Shown here: positions 49,467-62,002 of the stretch, piece by piece
Numbering within the stretch: position 1 is the stretch's first letter
Layout of the letters: every line of letters starts with the position of its first letter
Assembly: GCA_916613615.1 (NCBI GenBank)
Contig: OU744720.1
Location: forward strand, 66,685,971-66,749,970
From: Steromphala cineraria
Taxonomy: Eukaryota; Mollusca; Gastropoda; Trochida; Trochidae
Reading direction: 5' to 3'
Length of the DNA stretch: 64,000 bases
Notes under the pieces: model-generated
Told to the model about the DNA's origin: nothing
The model's input: only the letters and a program-made list of their open reading frames with translations
Databases searched by the model: none
Program-made: the position numbers and the translations under genes

Positions 49467-50623
49467 TAAGTCACTAGAAATTACAGATAATATCACGCCT
49501 TATTAAGTGGATACTAATAGAGGTATTGATTAGTCGCATTCTAACCTCTTATGCATTGCATTTGGGGATTTGATGTTTGACGCAAGAATAATTCACACAC
49601 TACATGTATCGTTCATCTTATATGGTTTCACTGTCTTTGTCCTTCTGCAATCAAGTTATATTTAACTCACAATTGTGATTTGAATGCTATGTAAGTTTGT
49701 TGATGTATAAAGAAACATATGAAACCATTATTCAGATCAGTTACAATCCATTTCTACTCAGATCATTGACAATCTTTTCATGAAACATGAACTTTAAATA
49801 TGCATCATTAGATCGTCATGAATAAATTAGCTTTCTGTGTCTATAGACAAGTTGTAATTGTGTTATAGTAGTATTACCACACATATTAATCAAACAATCT
49901 CTTATCCAAATTCAAGAAGACATAAAACTAGTCCAGTGTTATATTGTAATATAAGACATTTTATTATCAACATAATCAATATATTCTAACCCATGGACAT
50001 GTTTGCACTTGTTTATTAGTGTATTTAATAGTATGATAAACGAATCTATATATAGAGGAACATACTTATATTTCAACATATCAAATGTACATCCTTCTTA
50101 TTTTTAATTAACTGTTAATATTTTCACATATATTGAAGTATCAGCCTTTGCATGATGAAATTGATGATATCGAGATGATGTGTTAAAAAGCTATTTCAGT
50201 ATTATACTCTTACAAAACAAGGTTTAAATTGTCTTTTTTTAAATATTTCATGCAACATTATACTTAAAAAATTGAAGAAATACACAAAAGGAACCACATT
50301 TAGAAAACTTATCTACTTTAAACAATATTTATAATTCACATCAGCAGAATACACTAGAATTGCAAAGTGCTCTAAACTCATATAGCATATAAAGTATATA
50401 CAGCTATAAAGTCTCATTGTAACAGGTTTGCGTTCGTCTCCTTTCATTGAATCCCTTAACCCGTCAATCATGCTGATTTATTGCATACATGTAATTGAAA
50501 ACTTGCTTCATTATTGATTTTGTAATTGAATTCCGCCTAAAAGAACGACTTAAGTCTACACATGCGCAATGATATTGACTGAATATTGGAGAAGGGATAG
50601 GTCATCATCCATATTTGGGATAA

Positions 50624-51420
50624 TGCTGTTGGTGCTCCAGCTGATGGTGTGGTCGGGGTTGACTTTTGTATGATCTGCAATCACTGATATAGAGTAATTC
50701 TTTTTGACTGAAGCCTAATATTCTTTGATCCCCAGGGTGAGTGGTCGTTACGTTTCTCCTACATAGGATTCCTCACAGTCACAGTCAATCCCTGCAGGTT
50801 CTGGCTTTTTGTCTGATTCATGTCTGCCTGTCACTTTCAGTTGGTTCTGGATGGTGTTGCCTCTCTGAAAAATTACATCTAAGTTGGCTTTATTCTTAAG
50901 CAGTCGACGTATTAGTGGCTAGTTTGTCCTATATATGAAGGGAAGGCTGATGCAGTTTGTGGGCGGGGAGGCTTAGTTGCAGGGTTGAGGGTCTTTGAGA
51001 TGGTCTGGTTGACAAAGTGTGCAGGGTAGTCTGCGTTGTAGTTGGTCATACATGTCCTATGTCTAACTCGGTGTTCAGGGATTCGGTTTTGGAGCAGATG
51101 TTTTTGGCTCGTCTTGTCAGGGTCGCAACTATTCCTTTCTTAACTTTGGCGGGATGATTGGATGTGAAGTGGTGGTACTAGTCTCTACGGTTTAGGACAT
51201 ATAGGAAGGGGAGTTTGTTGTCTTCTTCTAATTCCATTGTAAACTGCATACAAGGATGTTAAGCATTGAGGTGTTTTAGTAGGATGTTCGGGTCGCAAGA
51301 TAGCCGGAAAAAAATGACAAACGTCTTATATACTTTCCGGAACCAGCAGGTAGGTTTTATTGGGAACATCTTCAGAGCGACTTCTTCTTGGTTGGTCATG
51401 TAGATCTCGGTTATGACATT
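50624..51420 (-). pseudogene. Degenerate Penelope-like element (RT and GIY-YIG endonuclease remains)
   Basis: Read on the minus strand, 51301-51360 encodes TCWFRKVYKTFVIFF. This lines up with the family's CWFRYVDDTFVIF palm motif but with both catalytic aspartates replaced. Next come QFTMELEEDNKLPFLYVL and HPAKVKKGIVATLTRRAKNI, then (50753-50797) GIDCDCEESYVGET, the start of the GIY-YIG-type endonuclease. Stops follow at GET*RPL and KEY*A. SVIADHT and NPDHTISW close the domain near 50630. It replaces unit A sequence 23480-24047 in unit B. The remains are short and frameshifted, clearly inactive. Recognition of the family is from its conserved motifs. Confidence 0.85.
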
Positions 51421-51491
51421 GTACATCAAGCTTATTTATTGTATAAACAACCCATCGCTAACCATGTATATATGTCCTCTTATGTTTAAAG

Positions 51492-51667
51492 ATATTATGA
51501 ACCATAACCATTTCGACAAAATGAACTAAGTACCAACATTACCACGTACTCATTTGGCATCACTAATTGCTTCCTGGCACGTTTCAACTTGTATATTTCT
51601 TGACTTGAATCTTGTACATAAGTGGCGGTTTTAAGCCTATGCACTTCGAAAGAAAAGCACTTCTGGA
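51492..51667 (+). repeat. Block R, unit B
   Basis: The core is intact (51557-51582). The reading frame seen in copy 1 has a TAA before the core here, and the sequence just after the core has changed (TGTATATTTCTTGACTTG). This favours conservation of DNA or RNA rather than of a peptide. Confidence 0.85.
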
Positions 51668-52682
51668 ATAGTAAGTAGTAATTTACAGATGCAAAATAGC
51701 AACTGAGCTGGCACCATTCCATTTCACGCTTTCATCATGGAAGCCATGAGATCAATTTAATCATTCCCACTTAATTATTTTCGTTTTTCTTACATGTGAA
51801 TTAATTGATATTTTCCATTTATATATTCACAATACCCACATAGGAGTTTTCATTGAAATGCTTGTTAACTTAAAGAAAGTGTTTCATTTAATGGTTATCA
51901 CTATAATGGTGTTGGAGTCCTGGCCCTCGTCATAACAGGGTATTTTTTAACTAATGACTACAGCAATTAATATAAGAATTTTCCTACAATTATTATGAAT
52001 GAATTACGGATTTTTTTGTATTTAAAGTTCATATATCTTTATCAGGACCATTAAAACAATATTTAGCATCGTGTTTGCTGGTTCCTGAAACAATCTAATT
52101 TCGTCCTAGTAAGAAAAATGTTTATTTTTGGCTTTAATATGTTTATTTTAATGAATTAAATAAACTTGAAGTTAAAAATATATCATTATATTAAAATCGC
52201 TCACCTTTCAATGGATTCTTAAACGACTGTAGAAACATTGTTTTACAGTTTGCGTTACGAATATGAAATTTTGTAGTATTTAAAAAGAAAAGACAATGTC
52301 GTAAATTACTTTAGCCTATCAGAAAATGAACACGAAGCGATACATAAATTAAGCATCAGTCAGATCTGAGCATTACATGTAATTAAACTAGAACTTTAGT
52401 AAAAAGTTTTTGAAGTCTATTACTGTTTTTAGAAAATCGTTAATAGCTAGTGTTCAACATCGATTTAATCGTGAGTCTGATTCGTCTTAGTACGATATTC
52501 GTCATTATATGTGTTCATCGTGATATAAGACTCCATGTCCGAACCTTTCAACATAGATTGAAAGAGATTTACATGTACAGTTATTACAAAAATTCAATAT
52601 TTTTCTTTCTACCATAATTTCATATCATATAATTATCAATGAATAAAACAAAATTTAATGCATTTCATCACGAACTAGTGTT

Positions 52683-52848
52683 ATTAACGTATGATTACTA
52701 ACGCCGAGTCATCAAGGTTATTCCTTTGGGGCTCAAATAATCCCCGCGTTGCGTGCATATTGTGAGTGTTGATTACTAAAACGGTGAATGAAGCTTCACT
52801 TTTCATCTACCTGATTGTTGTTTATGTCCGCTCATCAGTTCTTTGTCA
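52683..52848 (+). repeat. Block S, unit B P-side copy
   Basis: TACTAACGCCGAGTCATCAA, TTTGGGGCTCAAATAATCCC and GTGAATGAAGCTTCAC are kept. It is closer to 27391-27555 than to the b-side S copies, as the duplication order predicts. A 90-codon plus frame (52766-53038) starts in S but runs into AT-rich sequence without a domain. Confidence 0.85.
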
Positions 52849-54309
52849 GAAGATGCATGTCTTGTTTAAAATTATTCTTATTGTAATAAAAGTTGATGCT
52901 ACATACCACAAAAACAAGAAACATGTTCATAAAGCTCTAAGTCTAAAACATTTTGAATTAGTTATTAAACTTTATGTTCAAAGGCTTGACTTTAAAAACT
53001 TCTTTCTAAAGTTTGTGATTGTAGATCAGAAAATCTAGTCATTAAAAAAATACTTAAATTTGATGTCCTAAATTCAAACTAACACAATTAATTCACCAAT
53101 AAAACCAGACACTTACTCAAATAGCAGACCAAGATATAATATCTATTACAATTTGATTTGTAAATACTTATAAATTATAATTCAACATTTCTACTGCGCA
53201 TTGAGAAAACGATTCTAAAAAATAAAACAAATTGAAAAAATTTATAAACACATCTCAAAGTAAACGTAAAAGTATGTAATTAATTCAGTAATTACTAAAA
53301 CTATGTTCCACCAAATAGGTACAAAGGATAGCTATAGACTCAAGAGAAGAAAGAGCACCAACTACTATGACATGAGCTTCGTATTTACTGAAGCTGCACT
53401 AGGCACTTGACTTTCATGTAAGTAACATGTACAAAGACATTTTATGAATATACTTTATTTCTCTGTGCATTAATGATTTTTATCTCCTGCAAACGAATTA
53501 AAACATGTTTTCAGAGCTCATTCACTCCTAACGTCGTGAAATATCAACTGTATTATCCTTGAATGATAACCTTGTAGTAGTTCACAAGCATGCTATTTTA
53601 TTTGTCAATAATAACTAGTTGTGGAATACCAAAATAAATGAATGTGTTATTGGAAGAAAATGCTCCGCAGTTTGAACCCATTGCTTTACTCCTTGAGTGC
53701 TTCACATTACTGAATATAAAACATTATGAAAATTTTCGTTTTAGCCGTACGAATTTTTGCACATCTTGGTAAGACAGTTCCGTTAAATTAGCATATGACA
53801 CTTTTGCTGGACTGCATGCACCAAACACTTACGATAATGATAAAACTTTTCTCGATTTTAACCAATTTTCCCCTTGAAAAACAAAATAGTCTGGACTAAC
53901 TGTGAGTGCTCTTCGAAAATATTAACCAACTATGTTTTCAATTGCTTTTTAAAGTAAGCTGTAACACGATTTTCGGTTAACGTATCATCAGTCCGGCTTG
54001 CAAAACAAAATATCATGCTGTGGGAAAAGTATTTTAGGAAGGGATGAGTAATACAAACAAGCAGTATTTTAAGCTAGTTTTAAACTTTTGATGCTATCAG
54101 GATTCGAACGCATTCAATAGAACGCTTCTACTCCACAAGGTCTAAATGCAGTCCAGATACTCGCACGTTCCTTTAGCTAACCCATTAACGTAGACAAAAC
54201 CCAGCTATCAGCGATCCAATCCAATAGCCATTTTCAAATAGTATTTAGCGGCGATCATTAAAAAGTAATGGTACAGGAGAGTTACCTGCCCCTAGCTACT
54301 GAAACCAAA

Positions 54310-55110
54310 ATACATGCTGGTTGAGTTAGTTAGATAAATATAGTCATTATAGTAAATATTTTAATAATTTTATTCCTCTGGGCACAGTCAATTTTAATCA
54401 GATTTTACCAAACAACCATAGATCTATTAGATTTATATTCTTTAGCCAATGAACTTTTGAGCTTCACAAAACGCAATACTACTAAATTTGCTCACTTATA
54501 TGTAACAACAGAACTTGTCATTGTTTTTGACCAATTCAATTATACAAATGATAGTCTTCACTTCATTATATTAATATTGGTGAAATTAAAGTTTTATCAT
54601 TTTACCCGTCATTTGTAATGCAGTCACCCCCAAACAAACACAATTTTGTCATGGAAAGACATAGGGATTTTGAATTTTTTTTCAATAATATCATCAGAGA
54701 TTGTAGCTTTAGTATTTTGGTGGAATGAAGTTTGTCAGTGAACTAGCTTTATAGGCCAGACGAATTGAGTCGTTTTATTGATTATTTAGAGTGCCAGTCA
54801 GAGACCTAGTTTCATTTACACAAATGTCATCAGTCCTTCTGTTATATTAGGCGAAATGAGAACTGTCAATATAGTCGACATAGAGTCTCATATCCATCTC
54901 GTCTCTTTCTCAAATATTTTGCAAGTTGGTCAATCTAGCAAAATTTATCTGGTAATCATAGTTCATGAAAAACATTGCATATACTTATACTTACAAATAG
55001 TATAATCCAGAAGAAAACCTGAAAAACCATTGGGGCCTTACATTGCGGTGAAACCTGTGAGCATTGGCTTGAACTAGCGAACTATGGGTGCTACTGCGCT
55101 GAGCAGTTCT
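54310..55110. other. Unit-B-specific segment, unassigned
   Basis: Occupies the slot of I3 in unit A. It is AT-rich, has no terminal repeats that I can see and no coding region. It could be the ancestral sequence replaced in A, or a separate insertion in B. Confidence 0.45.
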
Positions 55111-55870
55111 TCTCCTGCCAATTTTAAGGATAAATATATTTAACTTTTGAATTAAAGTAGGTAAATAGGTTCATGAAATCAACATTCACGTATGACTGAA
55201 AACAATAATGTATTGGTTGAAATAACTTTGGTAATTTTAAGAAAGCTCATTCAATTTGATTGAATTTAACATTTGCCAAATTATTTCATTCCTTGAAACA
55301 TGTTAGATTGCCATTAAAAATAGTCAACTGATCTTATAGATCAAAATGTCAAATTAACACAAATCAAGTCCGCTTTTTACTTTGTTGAAAAATCTTTGAA
55401 CGAAAATCGAGAATTTGTAAAGTCGAGGTTAGTGGATGCTTAAAGACAGTAATGGCATCGCAATTTAAAATCATTCGCTTCAAGAAAAACTTTATGTATG
55501 TAAAATACTTGAATACTTTTAATACAAAATACATGTAGGAATGATGAATTCCGAAAATAAGCTTTTCAAATTATTTGAAATATAGCCAAATGTTTTTATA
55601 TGGATGCCATGTGCACAAATGGCTAACTAACAGATTAAAGTAACTTAAACATGTAATATAACAACAGGGCGTCACTTTCCTAACCTACATTAACGAAAAC
55701 CAACTGGCTATACAGATAGGCGAGCGGTTAATGAAATTGAACATAACATAAAGCTGATATGACATGTACAGCCCCTGATTACAGGATATTTATCATGTTG
55801 AGTTTGTTTCTTTCCACACAGGTGTAGCATATTTCCTCTGACCGAATTAACTTTGTAAACAAAAACATGG

Positions 55871-56044
55871 CAGTCTAAGTAAACCTAGCCTCGAAGTGAC
55901 CAATCAGGGCTGGTCTTACCATGCAGCAATACTCTGTTTTCACACATATAACGTTCGAGGGTCAAAGGTCGGTTGACGCGACCTCTTACTGTATCTTACT
56001 ATACTGAGTCTAGTGAGTATTATTGAGGCTAGGTTTACTTAGAC
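55871..56044. mobile_element. Internally deleted MITE M2 in unit B
   Basis: The left terminus CAGTCTAAGTAAACCTAGCC and the right terminus CTAGGTTTACTTAGAC are kept. About 80 bases of the interior are missing next to the left arm. The nuclear-receptor-like GGGTCAAAGGTCG (55959-55971) is unchanged relative to unit A. Confidence 0.85.
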
Positions 56045-57699
56045 AAATAAAATAAAGCTTGCAGTCTAAGGTTGCAAATGCAAATGTTTTACTCAAAACA
56101 GAAACAGATTCCAAAGTGAGGTCACTACTCGACAGCTAAAGTGACAGTTAATAGAAAGTAATTAGAAAATCTGTCAGTTTTCAGTGAATCTCTTTTTTTG
56201 CACTCACATAATGTTTCACACTATTCTCAGAGTATCAGGGCAGATCTCTTTCACATGTACATATACTATTATGGAAGAGTCAATGAATGCAAAAGCCTGC
56301 ACACAATTAGTTGATAGCAAATACAGGTAACGATAATTAGAGAGTATGCTCTTAATGATCTTAATTTAGTAATATCTGTAATATTTATTTTCTTTCAACA
56401 TATTTACTAAGGCATTTATTAGAATTCAATTTTGAATGTTTGAAATAACTCGACTGAATAACAAGAATATATGCACAAGTATGCCGCAAATTATTTGACA
56501 CAATAAAGTGTTCCTCTAAACTCCATATTCAAATCTTAAAAAGATTTTTAAAATCAAATTTGGAAATTGCTATTAAATGCAATAAATGATCATGAATCAA
56601 ATTATTATCACTTTGGATTATGTAATTGATGTGGCCACTGTACGCAAGTGGGTTTGTCACACAGCTCAACGAATTCACATATCAACGATATTGTTTTGGG
56701 ATTTTCTGATATCTTGCACGCTACAGTATCAAAACGAACATATTTGCTGTGTTATGTGGTCACCCTCTAGGTATTATTCATAGGATTCATGAGATATACG
56801 AGTTCACCGTAGACACCTTACAGCAACGCGGAAACATACACCACATTAGTTATATTTTGATTTTAAAGAAATAGTCTTCATGACACACGAACATTGATGC
56901 GATTAAGAGAATAAGAATTTGAAACATATCACATGATGAGCAGGTAACAATCAAAATGGCGGTTAAGAAGTTTAGGATTATCTGACTCTGACAATATACA
57001 CCATGTCCCCCTTAGATTACACACACATAACTCGACCTTATATTTGACACATGAACATACAGCAATGACAACGAAATGCAAATGGGATATGCCTCCCACT
57101 TACCAATACTTAATTTAAACATAACATTCAGATCAAAATGCATGACAAAATTCAATAACCTGATCAAACTTCATTTTTATGATCTAGATATTGATTTCCA
57201 CAATCGTAAATGAATATGAATATATTAATTATTATTGCAGTCATGGCTGCGTATATCCATTTACAGATCTGTTTATTAATAACAACACTTAACTGAAGGG
57301 TAATGGATAAACTCGATTCTCGCAGGCAATAACTTACTAGAATATACAGATGATAATATAACGTCTTTTTTAAAGTGGATTTGATGATATAATGATATGG
57401 TAACATCATGCACTGATTTAACATAGGATACACAAGAAACGACTCGTCCAACATCGTTTCACACTTACTTCCTGACGTGATCACATACTATTTTGGGAAT
57501 GTAAAGCTCCGGTAAATTTTGGTTTACGGTTCCAACTCGAAACTTTCGGACATTGTTTTTTTTTAGAAGCTGTGACATTGTAATGATGTTCTTTGCATTA
57601 TCCTTCGTGTCATTTGGTCGGTTCACGTGACAACGCTGAAGCAGACGACGGTAACTTTAAAACTGTCTAATTGTTTTTGCTCGGAGGTATAACTCAATG

Positions 57700-57960
57700 A
57701 ACATTCCTTTTCAATAACTGGCTTCCAGTATAAATACAACTTTTTGTTTGTTAAGACGAAGTACCATTATACCTACTAGAGACATTTTCTCCCCACAGAG
57801 ACAGCTCAGCGCGAGCAAACCTCTGTTCTGATAAGCCAAGATCCCTGGGTTCAAGCAGAGAAAAAATTGCATCTCAAGATATATCCCTTACTTGCAGCCA
57901 ATGAAAACACCTCTTGGATACCTTTGACTGGGATCGTCCTTCAAGGTAGAAAATATCATG
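57700..57960 (+). repeat. Block W, unit B
   Basis: Counterpart of 45200-45480, with GACATTTTCTCCCCACAGAG, CAGCGCGAGCAAACC and TTCTGATAAGCCAAGATCCC. It continues with high similarity to CATACG at 58205, where the unit B insertion begins. Confidence 0.75.
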
Positions 57961-58204
57961 CCTCTATGTTCATTTTTCATTAACAGTGTGACGGGGAAAT
58001 ATTTGAAAAAAATCAGAGATAGATTGCGTTTTTTTAAGAAAGTAACTGTTTTATAATTGTATAAATTATCATTTGTTTGATACATTTTATTTTACAAATC
58101 AACCCAAAAATAAACTAATGACAAGGAATTAACCGATGTTCTGTAAAAAGAAGGATTTTCTCCCCTTGACAATTCATTTCATTGATAACTTTGCAGAAGC
58201 ATAC

Positions 58205-59220
58205 GCCCAGCTAGCACACCTACATCGGGCCGACATCGGCAAAAGATCGGCGCCGTCGGCACATGTTTTACATCGGCTAACTGCATCGGGCCGACGTTGA
58301 CCAAAGAGCTGCACCATCGGCCTTTTAACATCGGCAAACTGCATTGGACTGACGTCGGACTGATGAGTGGTATTACATTTAGTGGGGGAAATATATATGC
58401 ACATACTGATAGTTACTTGGTGCAGCAATGGTTCCGAAGACTTTTACCGAAAGTATTGTGTGTAAAATCAACTTCAGGCTACAAGACGATCCTTAGTACA
58501 AGTCGAAAACGGATCCTAGTCTTTGATGCCCGGAATTGTAGTGAGATGGTATCATATTTCTCTAAGAAAATGTTATGAATAAAATTAACATTAAAAATTG
58601 TTTCCTTATATTTGTGTTTCTATCCCTTATTCAAACCATTTCAGATGAGTATACATAATTTATTTTGATAAGAATGTAATATTGTCATGAATAATTATTT
58701 ACTCCGTAAGCCTCCCGCCCAAAAGTTAAAAGCCGTTAGATCTCGCCTTCTCTCACTCCTGCGTGCTTGCACCTTGTATCGTAGCTTCCCATACAAAAAC
58801 CTGAGGATTATAATTAGGACTCTGACGGCAACCACGGGTAAGATATCAATTTGCTATTTCATATTTTAATCCTATTTTTCGCTTCTCTGTTTATGTCTTT
58901 TTCTTTTGGGGAGAAATAGTTACGGTTATTCTCCTACCAGTAATTGATGCTGCTTTAGACAAAGCTATTTAATTAGTTATAAAGCGAACAAATTCATGAA
59001 CCTTTCTTCGAATACAGTACTTATAAATAAATGTTACACCTGCACTTGATAAGGTTCTCTTTTAGTCATTCAATTGACTGAGGGGGGTAGAGTTATGAAT
59101 CTGAAATGCACACATAACATCGAATGAATTTATTTAGCACTCTATAATGAATAGAGAACTTGGAACATTTAAAAAGACTCTCATCTGTAATTTCTTTTAA
59201 AAACACTGTTTTAAAAAGAC
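58205..59220. mobile_element. Unit-B insertion beginning with CATCGGC repeats
   Basis: Unit A continues past CAGAAGCATACG with different sequence. Here it is followed by CCCAGCTAGCACACCTACAT and by a GC-rich run (58205-58370) of degenerate CATCGGCC/GACGTCGGC units on both strands. Open frames at 58174-58428 (minus) and 58297-58578 (plus) are translations of this repeat and its edge and match no protein I know. The remainder is AT-rich; a 60-codon frame at 58687-58869 ends near a GGTAAGA donor-like site. Probably a non-autonomous transposon. Confidence 0.5.
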
Positions 59221-59577
59221 TAAGTTGCCGAGAAGTATGCACATTTTCATTCTTCAGGAAAAGATACGTTTGATTTTGTGTATCTTCAAACGCACATGGG
59301 GTGCATAAATCGAAATTTCAAGTTGTTTTATGCACAGAACTTTTGTCATTTCACTATAAAATTGATAAAGTATTGAATTTAGGTAAGAATACAATCTTGT
59401 TGATACAATGCACTTTATTTGACATAAATTCGTTGACGCATCATTGCACTAGAACGTTTTAAAACAAGCGAAAGTGTCCAATTTCTCCCTGCTATCCCGC
59501 CTTGTTAAGGAGATCCCAAATCGATTGAGTTATTGTGCGATTTGTATGGCATCGTTTCTTTTGGACATTAGTTTATA
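59221..59577. mobile_element. Truncated MITE V in unit B
   Basis: Aligns with 19190-19664, including GAAGTATGCACATTTT, CATGGGGTGCATAAATCG and the right terminus CGTTTCTTTTGGACATTAGT. About 100-150 bases of the left end, with its inverted repeat, are missing. The right terminus joins directly to sequence matching 46576 in unit A. Confidence 0.8.
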
Positions 59578-60119
59578 AGAATACTTTTGAAAGGGAATTT
59601 TCTATATCTGGCTCAGGAAACCTTATAATCATAAATGTACACATCAGTAATAGGACATTCATAACATGAAATGATAACGAATGGTTATTAACGATCACAC
59701 TCCTCGAATTTCTGCAAACTGAAATATCTTTAAAACAAAAGTTTTATTATTATCTGCTGCCTCAATAATCTCCCTACCATTACCTCTAGTGCAACAGTTG
59801 GGCAAAAGTGTAGTCTGCCTTAAGGGTATCATAACATATAAATACTTATACATTTCAATTTTCGTTTGGTGTCAGTTTGTTGAACATTTGAAATGGAAAT
59901 AATAAGTCTTTATAAAGAAACTCTGCTTTTAAACATGTCATGAGGGCAGTCATTTTTTTTAAAGTCATCTAATAATTAATATTTTCCTCTTAAAGTTAAG
60001 TAAGAAAAATTATGTATAACTTCGAAATCTTTTAAAACTGAATGATACTTAGCTGTTTTGTTTTGTTATTGAAATTCTCTTTTATTCCGGTGTAGGTGTA
60101 ACATAATCAAGCAGCTTTC

Positions 60120-60430
60120 TTGTTATAAACTTACCTTTATAGTATAGAAGTGACACAGCCATACCAAGAGGAACTGTAATAAAAATATAAAAAAATATGT
60201 CTATGTTTATGTTTTTTCAAAATATTGCTCCTGGAGAGAAGAACTAACGCCTGGAGAAGGGTTTTATACACAGAGACATTTACAAGGAGAGCATCTTTCC
60301 CCTAGCACCATCGAGAGACAGACGGTGTTTAAATTCTCTCGCAGCAGGCCTGTCTGCACGGTGAGCACTATGTGTATAACATAGCACTAAATATATCACC
60401 CGCCTACCTTCATGAATCACACATACGGAA
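60120..60430 (+). repeat. Block U, unit B
   Basis: TTTTATACACAGAGACATTT, GAGAGACAGACGGTG, TTTAAATTCTCTCGCAGCAG and GCCTGTCTGCACGGTGAGCA are kept relative to 47081-47410. A 75-codon minus frame (60280-60507) has no counterpart in unit A and is not supported. Confidence 0.75.
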
Positions 60431-60654
60431 ATACAATGCACATTCATGTAAATGGTTAGTAAATCACATTGGGTGTAAAGTGAAATGTCTGATTTAAAAT
60501 GTGACAATTGTACATTTTATGTCAAAAATTACGAAATAAAACAATGTCTATGTGAGGCATAAGCTTTCTTCAAGGGAGGCTACAATAACCAAATTGCCAT
60601 AAATATAATGTGGGTAGGTAACACTTACGGAACTGGCGATTCCTAAAAAAATAA

Positions 60655-61770
60655 TTGTTAGCATTGAAAAATGTAATTGAATTTGATAAGAATTCTGCAC
60701 AAAAACACAATAGGAATTCATTTATCTTAATTTCAATCCGGTTATCCACATACGAAAAAAGAATTGGTCAACCAATCAAATTGTTTCATGAAACGTTCAA
60801 CCAAGTGACATGCTCATTCATAGGCATGTCACAGCTTAAGGTATGTTCTCATTTAGATTGACATCGGATTCTTTGTTTGAGTTTTCTAATTGGAATGCTC
60901 TCCAAATAAGTTTGAAATCAGTTGTGCTTCCCTAGAGATTCAGTTTTAAAAAAATATCATTTCTGTTTGAATGCTTAACGAATGTTTTTCGAATCTTCAT
61001 TTTTTTAACTGTTATGATAAAGTTGTTTAAATTGCGAATATCTAATGAGAACAATACAATTTTTCAACTGGAGTTTTAATGAAACTGTAATTAAAACACA
61101 ATTGACAAGGAATTGTGTGCTGTCAGATTTTTGCCCATAAATGAGATTCTGATAACTCGATAATGACATCTTATTGGTAAAGTTGCAGATAAATAATTTT
61201 GAGTCACAATTAAATGCTAAATCTATGTATGTTAAAAGGTTAAGTGTGTTTCTGTCAATAATTGTGTCCTGGTAAATATAGAGAAACCACACACCAGCGT
61301 ATATATCCCCTGACATCCTTCTTCACCCATATCGCTGACCGGTGGTTTCTCAGCGCTATTTATAACCGGTCTATTTTCAGTCAAACTTTTTCGAACTTCA
61401 AAAACTGTTGTCTAGCGATGTCGCTCATGTAAATCTAAGAGAACGCGATTTAGAGCTTAGCGGGAGCCTGCAATGAGACATCAGATTCACTATCTAATAC
61501 CACTCCCACGCGGTGAGCACGCAGAACGAAGCCCAGAAATCAGTTTGCTGCTATTGCTGAAAAGGTATCATTTGATTAGCGTGCCAAACATAGCGATACG
61601 GCAGAAAATGATAGAAGGATATCAGGGGATAGGTTGTAGCACAACACGGAGACGTTAACGCTGATGTAGCGGGATGCACACCACGTGTTGGGTTCTGAAC
61701 TTGTTATTTAAGGTTCGGTATGCAGACATCCTTGATAATTGCTATAGAGGTTGTGCAGCGGCCAAACACA
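60655..61770. mobile_element. Unit-B-specific 1.1 kb segment, possible insertion
   Basis: Lies between sequence matching 47620 and sequence matching 47950 in unit A, where A has the M1 fragment and one direct-repeat copy instead. It includes an inverted pair, TCCCCTGACATCCTTCT (61306-61322) and its complement with one mismatch (61613-61629), and a less AT-rich part at 61330-61700. Open frames of 60-103 codons are without recognisable domains. Confidence 0.4.
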
Positions 61771-61924
61771 TTTCATTTTATATTTTCAACTATAGCATAC
61801 AATAGAGAGACAAAATATGTGGCAGTGGCTTTGTTTATTTAATATCATTGTTCTAAATTTTCTCTTTTTTTGGCAACATCAGGTCACACAAATCATCACA
61901 ATTAATTTGTTCCATAAGATAGAG

Positions 61925-61943
61925 GTGGGGAGGGGGGGGGGGG
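61925..61943. repeat. Poly-G tract
   Basis: GTGGGGA followed by a run of G, expanded from GGGGG in unit A. It could form a G-quadruplex or be a sequencing-sensitive homopolymer. Confidence 0.85.
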
Positions 61944-62002
61944 ACTTGTCAGTATGTGATTTTAAAATTCAATCAATACAAACACCAAGACAAAATAACC
62001 AA

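Noticed and set aside
57164..57484. 106-codon minus-strand frame in the T region of unit B
   Set aside because: The homologous segments at 34010-34350 and 44560-44900 do not keep the frame, and no domain is visible.
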